DNA of 34,498 nt from Fidelibacterota bacterium (GTDB lineage: Bacteria; Fidelibacterota; Marinisomatia; Marinisomatales; Marinisomataceae): the NCBI GenBank assembly GCA_017856055.1, contig JAFMFP010000006.1, positions 1-34,498 of the forward strand, written 5' to 3'. The notes under the pieces are model-generated. The model saw only the letters and a program-made list of their open reading frames with translations. It did no database searches and had not been told where the DNA came from. The position numbers and the translations under genes are program-made. Positions 1 through 7,270 of this stretch are shown piece by piece. Positions within the stretch are counted from its first letter, which is position 1; the number at the start of each line of letters is the position of its first letter.

Positions 1-152
1 AGAACTGCAACTGGAGTTAATTGCTCCATTTCAATAAATTGTTTGAAAAGTGTAAATCCAAGACCAGGATCGATGATTAAACATTTTTTATCTTGATAAA
101 CTATATAAGTATTTTCTTCAAGAAGCTCCGAGACAATTCTTTGATAATCCAA
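1..152 (-). CDS. Metallo-beta-lactamase-fold hydrolase, N-terminal part (runs off window)
   Basis: Partial gene; 50 residues are visible before the window edge. The translation begins LDYQRIVSELLEENTYIVYQ and continues into DKKCLIIDPGLG and then LTPVAVL. This is the first strand pair of the GloB/YcbL-type metallo-beta-lactamase fold (ENTYI-DPG-LTPxAIL). The zinc-binding HxHxDH motif should follow just outside the window. The frame is closed by a TAG a few codons upstream and the only ATG/GTG/TTG start is the TTG at 152, preceded by AGGA at a workable distance. It begins 2 bases after the GAPDH stop codon, so it is probably the last visible member of the same operon. Members of this family include glyoxalase II and related thioester hydrolases; the substrate cannot be told from this piece. 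Confidence 0.75.
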   Translation of the reverse strand, partial: MDYQRIVSELLEENTYIVYQDKKCLIIDPGLGFTLFKQFIEMEQLTPVAV

Positions 153-154
153 CG

Positions 155-1219
155 TTAAATCCTATCATAAAAATATGGGAGCAAACTATTGATTTTATCT
201 TGAAATGAATGCGGGTTTAAGAACCTGATGGTTGCAGCGATTGAGGATAGTAGAGAGTTCCCATCTTGAGGAGTGAAACAAAATCCAGAAATTTGGTTAC
301 CATTCTTAACGTTAATAGTACTTTCAACGATAACAGTTTGGTTAAGTATTCTTCCATAAATACCCTGATCTCTACCAAATGAAAAGATTTCATTAGCTGA
401 CTTATGCTCAGTAAGTGCAATCCTATCATTATCTTTCAATAGTTTTATTACTTTTTCTTTTGAAGTAGGTTCCTTGACTTTTAAGTCAAACCAAACAACA
501 TGCATGTATTGACTATTTACGATCATAGCAGAAGAAAATAAATTAAGATCTAAATTTAATGTTGCAAAAAGTGCATTAGCATCTTTAGCATGATGAGTGC
601 CAAATACTTCATCTTTATGATCATTGACTGTTGGAGATGGTGCGAAACCTGAAGATTGACTAATATCACTACTTCTTCTAATACAGACAAATTTACCTTC
701 TGCTAAATTATCCGGACCATCAGATAATGCTAAAGTATTAACAAGACATGCAATGTTATGTGTATTACATGAAACAATCTGTAAAAACTGATCCTCAGAT
801 GATATAACATGATCATTAATACCTCTTGCATATTTTTTACCAAACCCATCTTCACTTCCTTGAGCTAAAAAGCCCTTCACTCTATCTTTATATGGTAAAT
901 AAAATTCTTGCTTATTTTTATTACCAAATCCCTTCGGAGTACAATCAATAACTACTGAAGCTCGAGAAATTGCTTCTTCCATTGTAAAATCAGGTTCAAG
1001 TCCAATTGCTTTGAATTCTTCAACTTTTTCTTTTAAAACTGAAAGCCTAGCACCTTTACGAATCAAATTTTTTATTTTAGGAGCATCAACCGTTAAAGGG
1101 GTATGCTTATGGAATGTTACTTCATCAATACCAAGTTTACTTTTTAAATCACACATAATTCCTATTAATGGCTCACCAATCGTACCAGTACCAACAATAT
1201 GAACAACTTTTCTATCCAT
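155..1219 (-). CDS. Archaeal-type (type II) glyceraldehyde-3-phosphate dehydrogenase
   Basis: About 354 residues, close to the archaeal GAPDH length. Visible signatures are the N-terminal Rossmann loop GTGTIG (residues 11-16), VVIDCTPKGFGNKNK (89-103), the AQGSED segment matching the archaeal QGGE/K region, and the catalytic-cysteine motif VSCNTHN with Cys151. Further on are a CIRRSSD segment, the MHV histidine, and the C-terminal FGRDQGIYGRIL block, which resembles the archaeal ARDxGRPRxDL region. The enzyme oxidises glyceraldehyde 3-phosphate to 1,3-bisphosphoglycerate with NAD(P)+ in the cytosol. Classical bacterial GapA has a different sequence around its cysteine (SCTTN). I start at the ATG at 1219 because AAGGAG lies 5 bases upstream; the TTG at 1222 would be only 2 bases from it. 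The gene follows ccmD by 9 bases and precedes the MBL-fold gene by 2. Catalytic activity is inferred; the residue after the CNT triplet is His where archaeal enzymes usually have Thr. Confidence 0.85.
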   Translation of the reverse strand: MDRKVVHIVGTGTIGEPLIGIMCDLKSKLGIDEVTFHKHTPLTVDAPKIKNLIRKGARLSVLKEKVEEFKAIGLEPDFTMEEAISRASVVIDCTPKGFGNKNKQEFYLPYKDRVKGFLAQGSEDGFGKKYARGINDHVISSEDQFLQIVSCNTHNIACLVNTLALSDGPDNLAEGKFVCIRRSSDISQSSGFAPSPTVNDHKDEVFGTHHAKDANALFATLNLDLNLFSSAMIVNSQYMHVVWFDLKVKEPTSKEKVIKLLKDNDRIALTEHKSANEIFSFGRDQGIYGRILNQTVIVESTINVKNGNQISGFCFTPQDGNSLLSSIAATIRFLNPHSFQDKINSLLPYFYDRI

Positions 1220-1224
1220 CAAAT

Positions 1225-1230
1225 CTCCTT
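1225..1230 (-). promoter_or_regulatory. Shine-Dalgarno of the GAPDH gene
   Basis: AAGGAG reads on the minus strand and overlaps the TAA stop of ccmD (TAAGGAG). It sits 5 bases before ATG at 1219, which decides that start over the in-frame TTG at 1222. Confidence 0.8.
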
Positions 1231-1330
1231 AAAGTTTTTTGAAATTTTTAAAATTTATTAGAAACCAAATTGTTATTACACCAATGACAATTACTAACGA
1301 AAAAAGAAAATAATTAAAGTAGTTGTACAT
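1229..1330 (-). CDS. ccmD: CcmD-like small membrane protein of the heme exporter
   Basis: A 33-residue ORF beginning MYNYFNYFLF. One hydrophobic helix (about residues 8-24) is followed by a basic tail (NFKNFKKL). Its ATG directly abuts the TAA of ccmC with no gap. CcmD is characteristically a very small single-helix protein encoded right after ccmC. It helps release heme-loaded CcmE from the CcmAB(C) complex in the inner membrane. Sequence conservation in CcmD is weak, so the call rests on position, length and topology rather than on specific residues. The stop codon overlaps the ribosome binding site of the GAPDH gene, suggesting translational linkage. Confidence 0.7.
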   Translation of the reverse strand: MYNYFNYFLFSLVIVIGVITIWFLINFKNFKKL

Positions 1331-1969
1331 TTATAACTTAGATTCTTTTAAAGTTAAAATTTTGTTCTTCAAATTTACCATTGTAATCATTAAAAAAGTG
1401 AACACAAATAATGAAAAAAGAAAGTAATTTAGTATTCCAGAGGGCTGTTTATTCATCTCAACTTGAGGATGCAACTGAATTTCTTCTGCCCAAAAAGTTA
1501 CAGAGGTAAAAATGATTGGGATATCAATAAAGGCGATAATTCCTAAAATACTACAGATTAAAGCAGCTCTTTGTCTATAAAGACCTATATTTCTTAAAAT
1601 AAAATAACCTACATAGATTATAAAAAGCAGTAACGTAGTAATTAGTCTTGGTTCCCAAACCCAAGGTTTACCCCAGATAGGAGTAGCCCAAATAGGTCCT
1701 GTTACCAGCACTAATGCAATAAAGAGTGTCCCTACCTCTGCAGATGCTAAAGCAAAACGGTCATATTTTAAATCTTTTTTAAATAGATACAGAACACTTG
1801 AAATCATCACAAAAAAATAAGCCAAGAATCCGGACCAAGCAGCTGGAACATGAAGATAGAATATTTTTTGTGCCCATTCTTGTTCGGGAACCATCGGAGT
1901 AAAGAAAATTATGGCAATTAGGTTTATAAAAACTAAAAAAATGGTAATTATAAATAATGCTAAATTCAT
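1331..1969 (-). CDS. ccmC: Heme exporter/heme-handling protein CcmC
   Basis: A 212-residue polytopic membrane protein with about six hydrophobic segments. It carries the family's tryptophan-rich (WWD) periplasmic loop as WGKPWVWEPRLI (residues 99-110), flanked by the two histidines expected to ligate heme, His40 in YLHVPAAW and His167 in IQLHPQ. CcmC binds heme at the outer face of the inner membrane and loads it onto CcmE. The usual Asp after VW (WVWDARLT in typical CcmC) is Glu here. It starts immediately after ccmB and ends immediately before ccmD. Placement and motif make this call firm. Confidence 0.93.
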   Translation of the reverse strand: MNLALFIITIFLVFINLIAIIFFTPMVPEQEWAQKIFYLHVPAAWSGFLAYFFVMISSVLYLFKKDLKYDRFALASAEVGTLFIALVLVTGPIWATPIWGKPWVWEPRLITTLLLFIIYVGYFILRNIGLYRQRAALICSILGIIAFIDIPIIFTSVTFWAEEIQLHPQVEMNKQPSGILNYFLFSLFVFTFLMITMVNLKNKILTLKESKL

Positions 1970-2629
1970 CTATTTCTTAATTAATGTACTAAAAAATTGA
2001 ACGCCCAATATAACCGAAATTAAACTGTAACTCAATAAAATCATAATGGAAGGTAAGTTGCTAATATTATCATCAATATATGTATTTGTAAAAATTCTAG
2101 AACTATTAATTAGAATTGGAGTCAGCAGAGGAAAAAAAATTAACGGGAAAAGAAAGCTCTTAATTCTTTCTGAAGAAGTAATTAAATAAATAATAATTGC
2201 CAATGAAATTATTGAGATATTAGAAATTAAAAATAAAGGGAAAAGTATTTTTAAGTCACTTATTGAAATCATAGGATTTAATAAAGAATAGAAAAGAAAA
2301 ATTAAAAATTCGATAATCAATAGCACAAATGTGAACACTAAAAGCTTACTTAAAAAAAATAAATGTCCATAAACAGGAGAAGAATAAATTAGATCATATA
2401 TTCCGAATTCTTTTTCTCTAGCAAAGGAATTCTCCACTACTTTTATTGATGAAAAAGAAATAATTATCCAAAAAAAACTACTTAAAATATTTGGATCATT
2501 TAAGAAAGTTAATGGCATAGAAAAAAATAGAAGTATCAATGAAGATAAAGCAAAAAAACTTATGTAAAATAAATTGAATGATGACTTTACCTCAATAATT
2601 ATTTCATTTTTGATTAAACTAAATAACAT
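1970..2629 (-). CDS. ccmB: Heme exporter membrane subunit CcmB
   Basis: A 219-residue integral membrane protein with about six hydrophobic helices. A cytoplasmic-looking segment, SFAREKEFGIYDLIYSSPV (about residues 67-85), matches the CcmB region that contacts the ATPase (typically an ERE..GxLE..L.sP pattern). CcmB is the permease partner of CcmA; the complex uses ATP to release holo-CcmE. The start codon lies inside the last 11 bases of ccmA, indicating translational coupling. The sequence is strongly AT-rich and rich in Ile/Phe. The call rests on this loop, the topology and the ccmA-ccmB-ccmC order. Confidence 0.88.
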   Translation of the reverse strand: MLFSLIKNEIIIEVKSSFNLFYISFFALSSLILLFFSMPLTFLNDPNILSSFFWIIISFSSIKVVENSFAREKEFGIYDLIYSSPVYGHLFFLSKLLVFTFVLLIIEFLIFLFYSLLNPMISISDLKILFPLFLISNISIISLAIIIYLITSSERIKSFLFPLIFFPLLTPILINSSRIFTNTYIDDNISNLPSIMILLSYSLISVILGVQFFSTLIKK

Positions 2630-3224
2630 TTTGTATTGACCCAGATTGAATTAGATATGTTGCATCTGCAATTTCTTTAAATAAATGATGATTGTGCGTT
2701 GAAAAAATCACAGTTTTATTTTCAGATTTAAATTTTTTGATTAATTCTTTTTGAGTACAGATTGAATCATCATCTAAATTTGAAAAAGGTTCATCCAGCA
2801 ATAAATAATCCCAATTTGTGCATAGAGCCATTAACATTTTATTTTTTTGAAGATTCCCTCTGGATAAATTTTTTAATTGTTTATCTAATTGTTCATTTAG
2901 ATTGAGCTGTTTCACATACCTATTAAATACTTCACAGTTAAAATCTGTTTCGTAAAGTGAAGTGATGATTTTAAGATTATCTTTAATAGTTAAATTTCCA
3001 ACTACATTATCCTTATCGCTTAAAAAAAATGTCCTAAATCCATTATTATTAATTTTTCCTCTATCAATTTCAGTAGTTCTGGAAAGACAATTAAGCAGGG
3101 TTGATTTACCAGATCCATTACTACCTATAATCATTATTATTTTACCTAAAGGAAAGTCTATAGAAAGATTTTTTAGAACATGATTTGAATCAAAGGATTT
3201 GTAAAGTTTCTTTGCAGATAACAT
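2619..3224 (-). CDS. ccmA: Cytochrome c biogenesis ATP-binding protein CcmA
   Basis: A 201-residue ABC ATPase of the short CcmA type. Walker A is GSNGSGKST (residues 34-42), the signature is LSRGN (120-124), Walker B is YLLLDEP (140-146) and the H-loop histidine is in FSTHNHH (His177). Together with CcmB it powers release of heme-loaded CcmE on the periplasmic side. It lies between a 27-residue membrane ORF and ccmB in a ccm operon. No strong Shine-Dalgarno is seen before its ATG, so translation may depend on the upstream microORF, whose stop is 6 bases away. Confidence 0.93.
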   Translation of the reverse strand: MLSAKKLYKSFDSNHVLKNLSIDFPLGKIIMIIGSNGSGKSTLLNCLSRTTEIDRGKINNNGFRTFFLSDKDNVVGNLTIKDNLKIITSLYETDFNCEVFNRYVKQLNLNEQLDKQLKNLSRGNLQKNKMLMALCTNWDYLLLDEPFSNLDDDSICTQKELIKKFKSENKTVIFSTHNHHLFKEIADATYLIQSGSIQNVI

Positions 3225-3230
3225 ATGATA

Positions 3231-3314
3231 TCAACTTTTAATTAGAGGTCCAAAAACATATAATAAAACTAAAATATAACAGAAGAAGATAAAAAGCTGG
3301 TTAAATATTTCCAT
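3231..3314 (-). CDS. 27-residue single-helix membrane protein between ccmF and ccmA
   Basis: A short ORF beginning MEIFNQLFIFFCYILVLLYV and ending FGPLIKS. Residues 6-21 form one hydrophobic helix with a single Cys at 12, followed by a basic end. Its ATG lies inside the last codons of ccmF (14-base overlap) and is preceded at 5 bases by GGGAG, a good ribosome binding site that also falls in ccmF. Its stop is 6 bases before ccmA. Position, spacing and hydrophobicity make it a likely expressed small subunit. I do not recognise the sequence. It lacks the LRCxxC motif of CcmH and is not after ccmC like CcmD. It could be a lineage-specific accessory peptide of the CcmF or CcmAB complex, or only a translational coupler for ccmA. 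Confidence 0.55.
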   Translation of the reverse strand: MEIFNQLFIFFCYILVLLYVFGPLIKS

Positions 3315-5280
3315 TCCTACTCCCGGTTGGCCAGAATGCTAAAATTGCACCCAAAATCATTATTATGCTTCCAATCCAAACCCAAGAAACTAATGGGTTT
3401 ATCATAATTTTAAAAAAACCTACATTTTTTTCTGCATCATAGGATGAAAAAATAGAATAAATATCTTTACTTAAATTTGAATTAATATCTAATTCACTAT
3501 GAGGTTGTCTTTGTTCCGGATCTGAATTCCAGTAAAAGTAGACTCTTTTCTCTGGATAAAGCTTACCAATAAAATTATTAGATGAAGAAATAATATCAAA
3601 ATCACTAATAAATGCGAAGTGGTTTCCTCTAGCTTCGCTGGTAATATCATTTAGTTTAAAAATGTAATTGGAAAAATAAATTTCTTCTCCAGGCTTTAGA
3701 CTAAATTCTTTCTCAGTTTCAAATGCTTTACCTATAAAACCGACAAACATCAAAGTCAAACCAATGTGAACTATGTAACCTCCTGAACGATGTCGATTCC
3801 TAACAAAAGTACTTAGTATTGAATGAAAAAAAGAGGATGACTTTCTATGCTTAAGAAAGATTCTATAAAACTCAGTAACTATGGCAGTCGAAGTAAAAAC
3901 AATACCAATTAAGGTTAAAAAAACATAAAAATCAAATTTATTAAAATATAAGATTAGATAGGCAGAGCCGAATGCAAAAGAAAATAAAGTTGGAGTTTTA
4001 AATTTCTTGACAATTGATTCTCTAGGTGTATTTCCCCAAGAAAGTAATGGACCCATTCCCATAAGAATCAATAATAAAATTCCTAAAGGAATATTTAAAG
4101 CGTTGAAATAAGATTGCCCTATATGAATTTTTTCATCATTCCATGCTTCAGAAAGAATTGGGAAAAGTGTTCCCCAAATTATTGTAAAACACATTATAAC
4201 GAGTAAAAAATTATTGATTAGAAATCCACCTTCCCTTGATTTAATGGATTCTATTTTATCATTTACAATTAATTTTGATTTATTAACAAAATACGTCCCT
4301 AGACTGATTAAAAATAACAGGATTAAAAACGCAAAAAATATTGGCCCTAAAGATTCTGCAGTAAAAGAATGGACTGAAGAAATTATACCGCTTCTTGTAA
4401 TGAATGTTCCTAGTATAACTAAAATAAATGAACCAGAAGCGAGAAAGAAATTCCAAGATTTTAAAATTCCTTTCCTCTCCTGAATGATAATAGTGTGGAT
4501 AAATGCTGTCAAAAGCAACCAAGGCATTAACGAAGAATTTTCAACTGGGTCCCAAGCCCAATACCCTCCCCAGCCAAGCTCATTATAAGCCCAATATCCT
4601 CCAAGAATTATTCCTGCTGTTAAAAAAGTCCACGTAAATAATGACCATTTTCTTATAGAATAGATCCATTTATTTGAGAGCTCGTTAGACATTAATCCGG
4701 CAATAGCCATAACAAAAATTATTGTCGTACCAATAAAGCCAAAATAGAGTGTAGGAGGATGAATAGCCATAGTCACATTTTGAAGAAGAGGATTTAATCC
4801 GTTACCATTGGAAACAATTATATCTGAGCTTACAGGTTCAAAAGGGTTGGCTATAAAATTATTTAACATAAGAAAAAATGCTAAAATTACATTAAGCATT
4901 AAAAAAGAAATATTTTTGATTGATGGTATTTTTTTTAAAGTACACAGTATAAAAAATATGGCATACAATGAAGTGATAGATGACCAAAATAATAGCGATC
5001 CTGCTTGCCCCGCCCATAAGGCAGTCATTTTAAAGAATAAAGGAGTTTCATAACTCGAATACTGTGCAACATATTGTAAATTAAAATTACTAACTAACAA
5101 TTCATTCAAAAGACAAAGATTCGAAAAAATAATACAAAAACTTTGTGATAACAAACTTCTCTCAATGACCTGTAAGTATCTCTGATCATTAGAATGTTTA
5201 TAAAGGACAAAAAGAAAAAAATTAAATAATGATAAAATTCCTGCTAGACTCAGGATTAAGCTTCCAATTTGTGAAACCAT
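3301..5280 (-). CDS. ccmF: Heme lyase subunit CcmF
   Basis: A 659-residue polytopic membrane protein of the usual CcmF length. The tryptophan-rich WWD loop spans about 229-249 (YWAYNELGWGGYWAWDPVEN). The heme-ligand histidines are recognisable: His174 in AIHPPTLYFG, His262 in the helix after the WWD loop, His304 in SSVHSFTAES and His505 in GGYIVHIGLTL. CcmF takes heme from CcmE and attaches it to apocytochrome c at CXXCH sites in the periplasm. In the classical system it works with CcmH, which is not encoded in this window. The start overlaps the ccmE stop by one base (TAATG) and the end overlaps the 27-residue ORF. Confidence 0.95.
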   Translation of the reverse strand: MVSQIGSLILSLAGILSLFNFFLFVLYKHSNDQRYLQVIERSLLSQSFCIIFSNLCLLNELLVSNFNLQYVAQYSSYETPLFFKMTALWAGQAGSLLFWSSITSLYAIFFILCTLKKIPSIKNISFLMLNVILAFFLMLNNFIANPFEPVSSDIIVSNGNGLNPLLQNVTMAIHPPTLYFGFIGTTIIFVMAIAGLMSNELSNKWIYSIRKWSLFTWTFLTAGIILGGYWAYNELGWGGYWAWDPVENSSLMPWLLLTAFIHTIIIQERKGILKSWNFFLASGSFILVILGTFITRSGIISSVHSFTAESLGPIFFAFLILLFLISLGTYFVNKSKLIVNDKIESIKSREGGFLINNFLLVIMCFTIIWGTLFPILSEAWNDEKIHIGQSYFNALNIPLGILLLILMGMGPLLSWGNTPRESIVKKFKTPTLFSFAFGSAYLILYFNKFDFYVFLTLIGIVFTSTAIVTEFYRIFLKHRKSSSFFHSILSTFVRNRHRSGGYIVHIGLTLMFVGFIGKAFETEKEFSLKPGEEIYFSNYIFKLNDITSEARGNHFAFISDFDIISSSNNFIGKLYPEKRVYFYWNSDPEQRQPHSELDINSNLSKDIYSIFSSYDAEKNVGFFKIMINPLVSWVWIGSIIMILGAILAFWPTGSRNGNI

Positions 5281-5687
5281 TATATTGAACTTTTATTTTT
5301 GAGATCACCCTCGTATCTAGATGCACATTTTGTCTGTAGATCTTCAGCAATGATTCTGTTATCGCTATAGGAACCAGTTACTACAACTTCTGCGTCATCT
5401 TTGAATAAATCAGGACGAATTCCATTATATTCAACTAGAACTGTATTTTCTGCATCATAAACATAGAATGATACCTCAAGTAAATTATCTGGATTAATTT
5501 TAATACTTTCAGGTAATATTCTACCTCCTAATTTCATTTTATTTATAGGTGAGACATTATCAGATAATTCAGAAACTGTAAAATATTTAACTGATGACAA
5601 ATTTCTTTCATCATATTGTGTTAAATAGATTGTCCATGATATAACGAGCATCATAGATAGTATAAGTGTTATATAAAACTTATTCAT
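5280..5687 (-). CDS. ccmE: Cytochrome c-type heme chaperone CcmE, CXXXY variant
   Basis: 135 residues: an N-terminal membrane anchor (about 4-22) and an OB-fold domain with LGGRILPESI (53-62), VEYNGIRPDLF (85-95), VVVTGSY (101-107) and IIAEDLQTKCASRY. In Escherichia coli CcmE the heme is bound covalently by the His of an HDENY (HXXXY) motif. Here the equivalent is CASRY, so Cys121 replaces the His and Tyr125 is kept. This CXXXY form is known from Desulfovibrio and some archaea, in systems lacking CcmG and CcmH. The gene is sandwiched with single-base overlaps between the acyl-CoA mutase gene and ccmF. The C-terminal tail after the motif is short (10 residues). Confidence 0.92.
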   Translation of the reverse strand: MNKFYITLILSMMLVISWTIYLTQYDERNLSSVKYFTVSELSDNVSPINKMKLGGRILPESIKINPDNLLEVSFYVYDAENTVLVEYNGIRPDLFKDDAEVVVTGSYSDNRIIAEDLQTKCASRYEGDLKNKSSI

Positions 5688-7270
5688 TAAAAACTAAAGG
5701 ATTCTTCCCATTCTCCATAAACTGATTTCATTAAGTCAACAATCTCACCAAGGGTTCCACCATGGTCAGCAACATCAATAATATAATTAACTAAATTTTC
5801 ATTTTCTATACAGGCCTTTTTTAAAAGATCTAACTTTTCCTGAACAGCAGAATTATTTCTGCTATTTCTTATTGAATTTATTTTTTTTATCTGATCTTTT
5901 TCGGCTGCATGAGAAATCTTCAGAATTTCAATATCAATCTTCTCATCTTCTTCAACAAATTCATTAACTCCAACAATAATTCTTCTCTTGGAATCTACTA
6001 GTTCTTGAAATTCAGAAGCAGATTCAGAAATTTTTTTCTGAAAATATCCATCCTCAACAGCCTCAACAGTACCACCCATCTGATTAATTTCATCAAAATA
6101 TTTTAAAGCTTCTTCTTCAATTTCATCAGTTAGCTGTTCCACATACCATGATCCACCTAAAGGATCAGCTACATTTGGTACTCCCGTCTCAAATGCAAGT
6201 ATTTGTTGAGTTCTTAAAGCAATTTTTGCAGCTTTTTCTGACGGAAGAGCTAAAGTTTCATCAAGTGAATTGGTGTGTAAGGAATTTGTACCTCCTAAAA
6301 CTGCAGACATGGCTTCATAAGCGGTTCTTATTATATTATTTTCTGGCTGTTGAGCAGTTAATGAACATCCAGCAGTCTGTGTGTGGAACTTCAACTTCAA
6401 AGAATTTTCATTCTTTGCACCATATTCGCTTCTAAGCTTATTTGCCCAAATTCTTCTTGCAGCTCTATATTTTGCAATTTCTTCAAAAAAATCTTGATGA
6501 GCATTGAAAAAGAATGATAGCCTATGGGCAAAACTATCTATATCTAACCCTCTTTGAATGCAAGAATCAATGTAAGTAAAACCATTGTTCAGTGTAAATG
6601 CAAGTTCTTGGCCAGCAGTGGAGCCAGCTTCACGAATATGATATCCGCTTATTGAAACAGGATTATATAAAGGCATATTATTTGAACAGTATTCAATTAT
6701 ATCAACAACTAACTTAATTGATGGATTAGGAGGAAATATCCACTCTTTTTGTGCAATATATTCTTTCAAAATATCATTTTGCAGTGTCCCTCTTAATTTT
6801 GAAATATCTATTCCCCTTCTTTTTGCTAATGCCACATAAAAAGCAAAAAGAATAATAGCTGGACCATTAATTGTTTGAGAAACAGAAATTTTTTCTAAAT
6901 CTATTCCATCAAATAAAATTTCCATGTCATTAAGAGATGCAACACTTACCCCACAAACACCCACCTCCCCTACAGATAATTCATGGTCAGGGTCATATCC
7001 CATCAATGTAGGCATATCATATGCTACTGAAAGTCCAGTTTGTCCATTTTTTAATAAGTACTTATATCTTTGATTTGTTTCTTCTGGAGTACTAAACCCT
7101 GAAAATTGTCTCATAGTCCAAATTTTTCCACGATACATATTAGAATGGATTCCTCGCGTGTAAGGAAATTGCCCAGGTTTTAAAGAGTCTTTATTTTCAG
7201 AATAGAATTCCTTGAGTGTTTTACCACTTAGACTATTAAAGTTCTTTTCGTTATCTTTATTTGTACTCAT
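5687..7270 (-). CDS. icmA: Acyl-CoA mutase large (catalytic) subunit, isobutyryl-CoA mutase-like
   Basis: 527 residues forming the TIM-barrel catalytic domain of the adenosylcobalamin-dependent methylmalonyl-CoA mutase family, without the C-terminal B12-binding domain; that domain must come from a separate small subunit not in this window. Motifs are YTRGIHSNMYRGKIWTMRQF (37-56), GLSVAYDMPTLMGYDPDH (79-96), LKEYIAQKEWIFPP (168-181), GYHIREAGST (209-218) and FHTQTAGCSLTAQQPENN. The specificity residues Tyr89 and Arg207 of propionibacterial methylmalonyl-CoA mutase align with Phe56 and Gln174 here. The spacing (118) is identical, and the following active-site His244 matches His211. Phe/Gln is the pair reported for isobutyryl-CoA mutase (Phe80/Gln198). 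Automatic annotation would probably say methylmalonyl-CoA mutase. A cobalamin adenosyltransferase is encoded upstream in the same run. The gene overlaps dxs by 4 bases and ccmE by 1. Confidence 0.8.
   Translation of the reverse strand: MSTNKDNEKNFNSLSGKTLKEFYSENKDSLKPGQFPYTRGIHSNMYRGKIWTMRQFSGFSTPEETNQRYKYLLKNGQTGLSVAYDMPTLMGYDPDHELSVGEVGVCGVSVASLNDMEILFDGIDLEKISVSQTINGPAIILFAFYVALAKRRGIDISKLRGTLQNDILKEYIAQKEWIFPPNPSIKLVVDIIEYCSNNMPLYNPVSISGYHIREAGSTAGQELAFTLNNGFTYIDSCIQRGLDIDSFAHRLSFFFNAHQDFFEEIAKYRAARRIWANKLRSEYGAKNENSLKLKFHTQTAGCSLTAQQPENNIIRTAYEAMSAVLGGTNSLHTNSLDETLALPSEKAAKIALRTQQILAFETGVPNVADPLGGSWYVEQLTDEIEEEALKYFDEINQMGGTVEAVEDGYFQKKISESASEFQELVDSKRRIIVGVNEFVEEDEKIDIEILKISHAAEKDQIKKINSIRNSRNNSAVQEKLDLLKKACIENENLVNYIIDVADHGGTLGEIVDLMKSVYGEWEESFSF

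Noticed and set aside
5687-7270. Simple annotation as methylmalonyl-CoA mutase for propionate metabolism
   Set aside because: The two substrate-carboxylate residues are Phe and Gln, as in isobutyryl-CoA mutase, so I downgraded this reading, although the family assignment stands.
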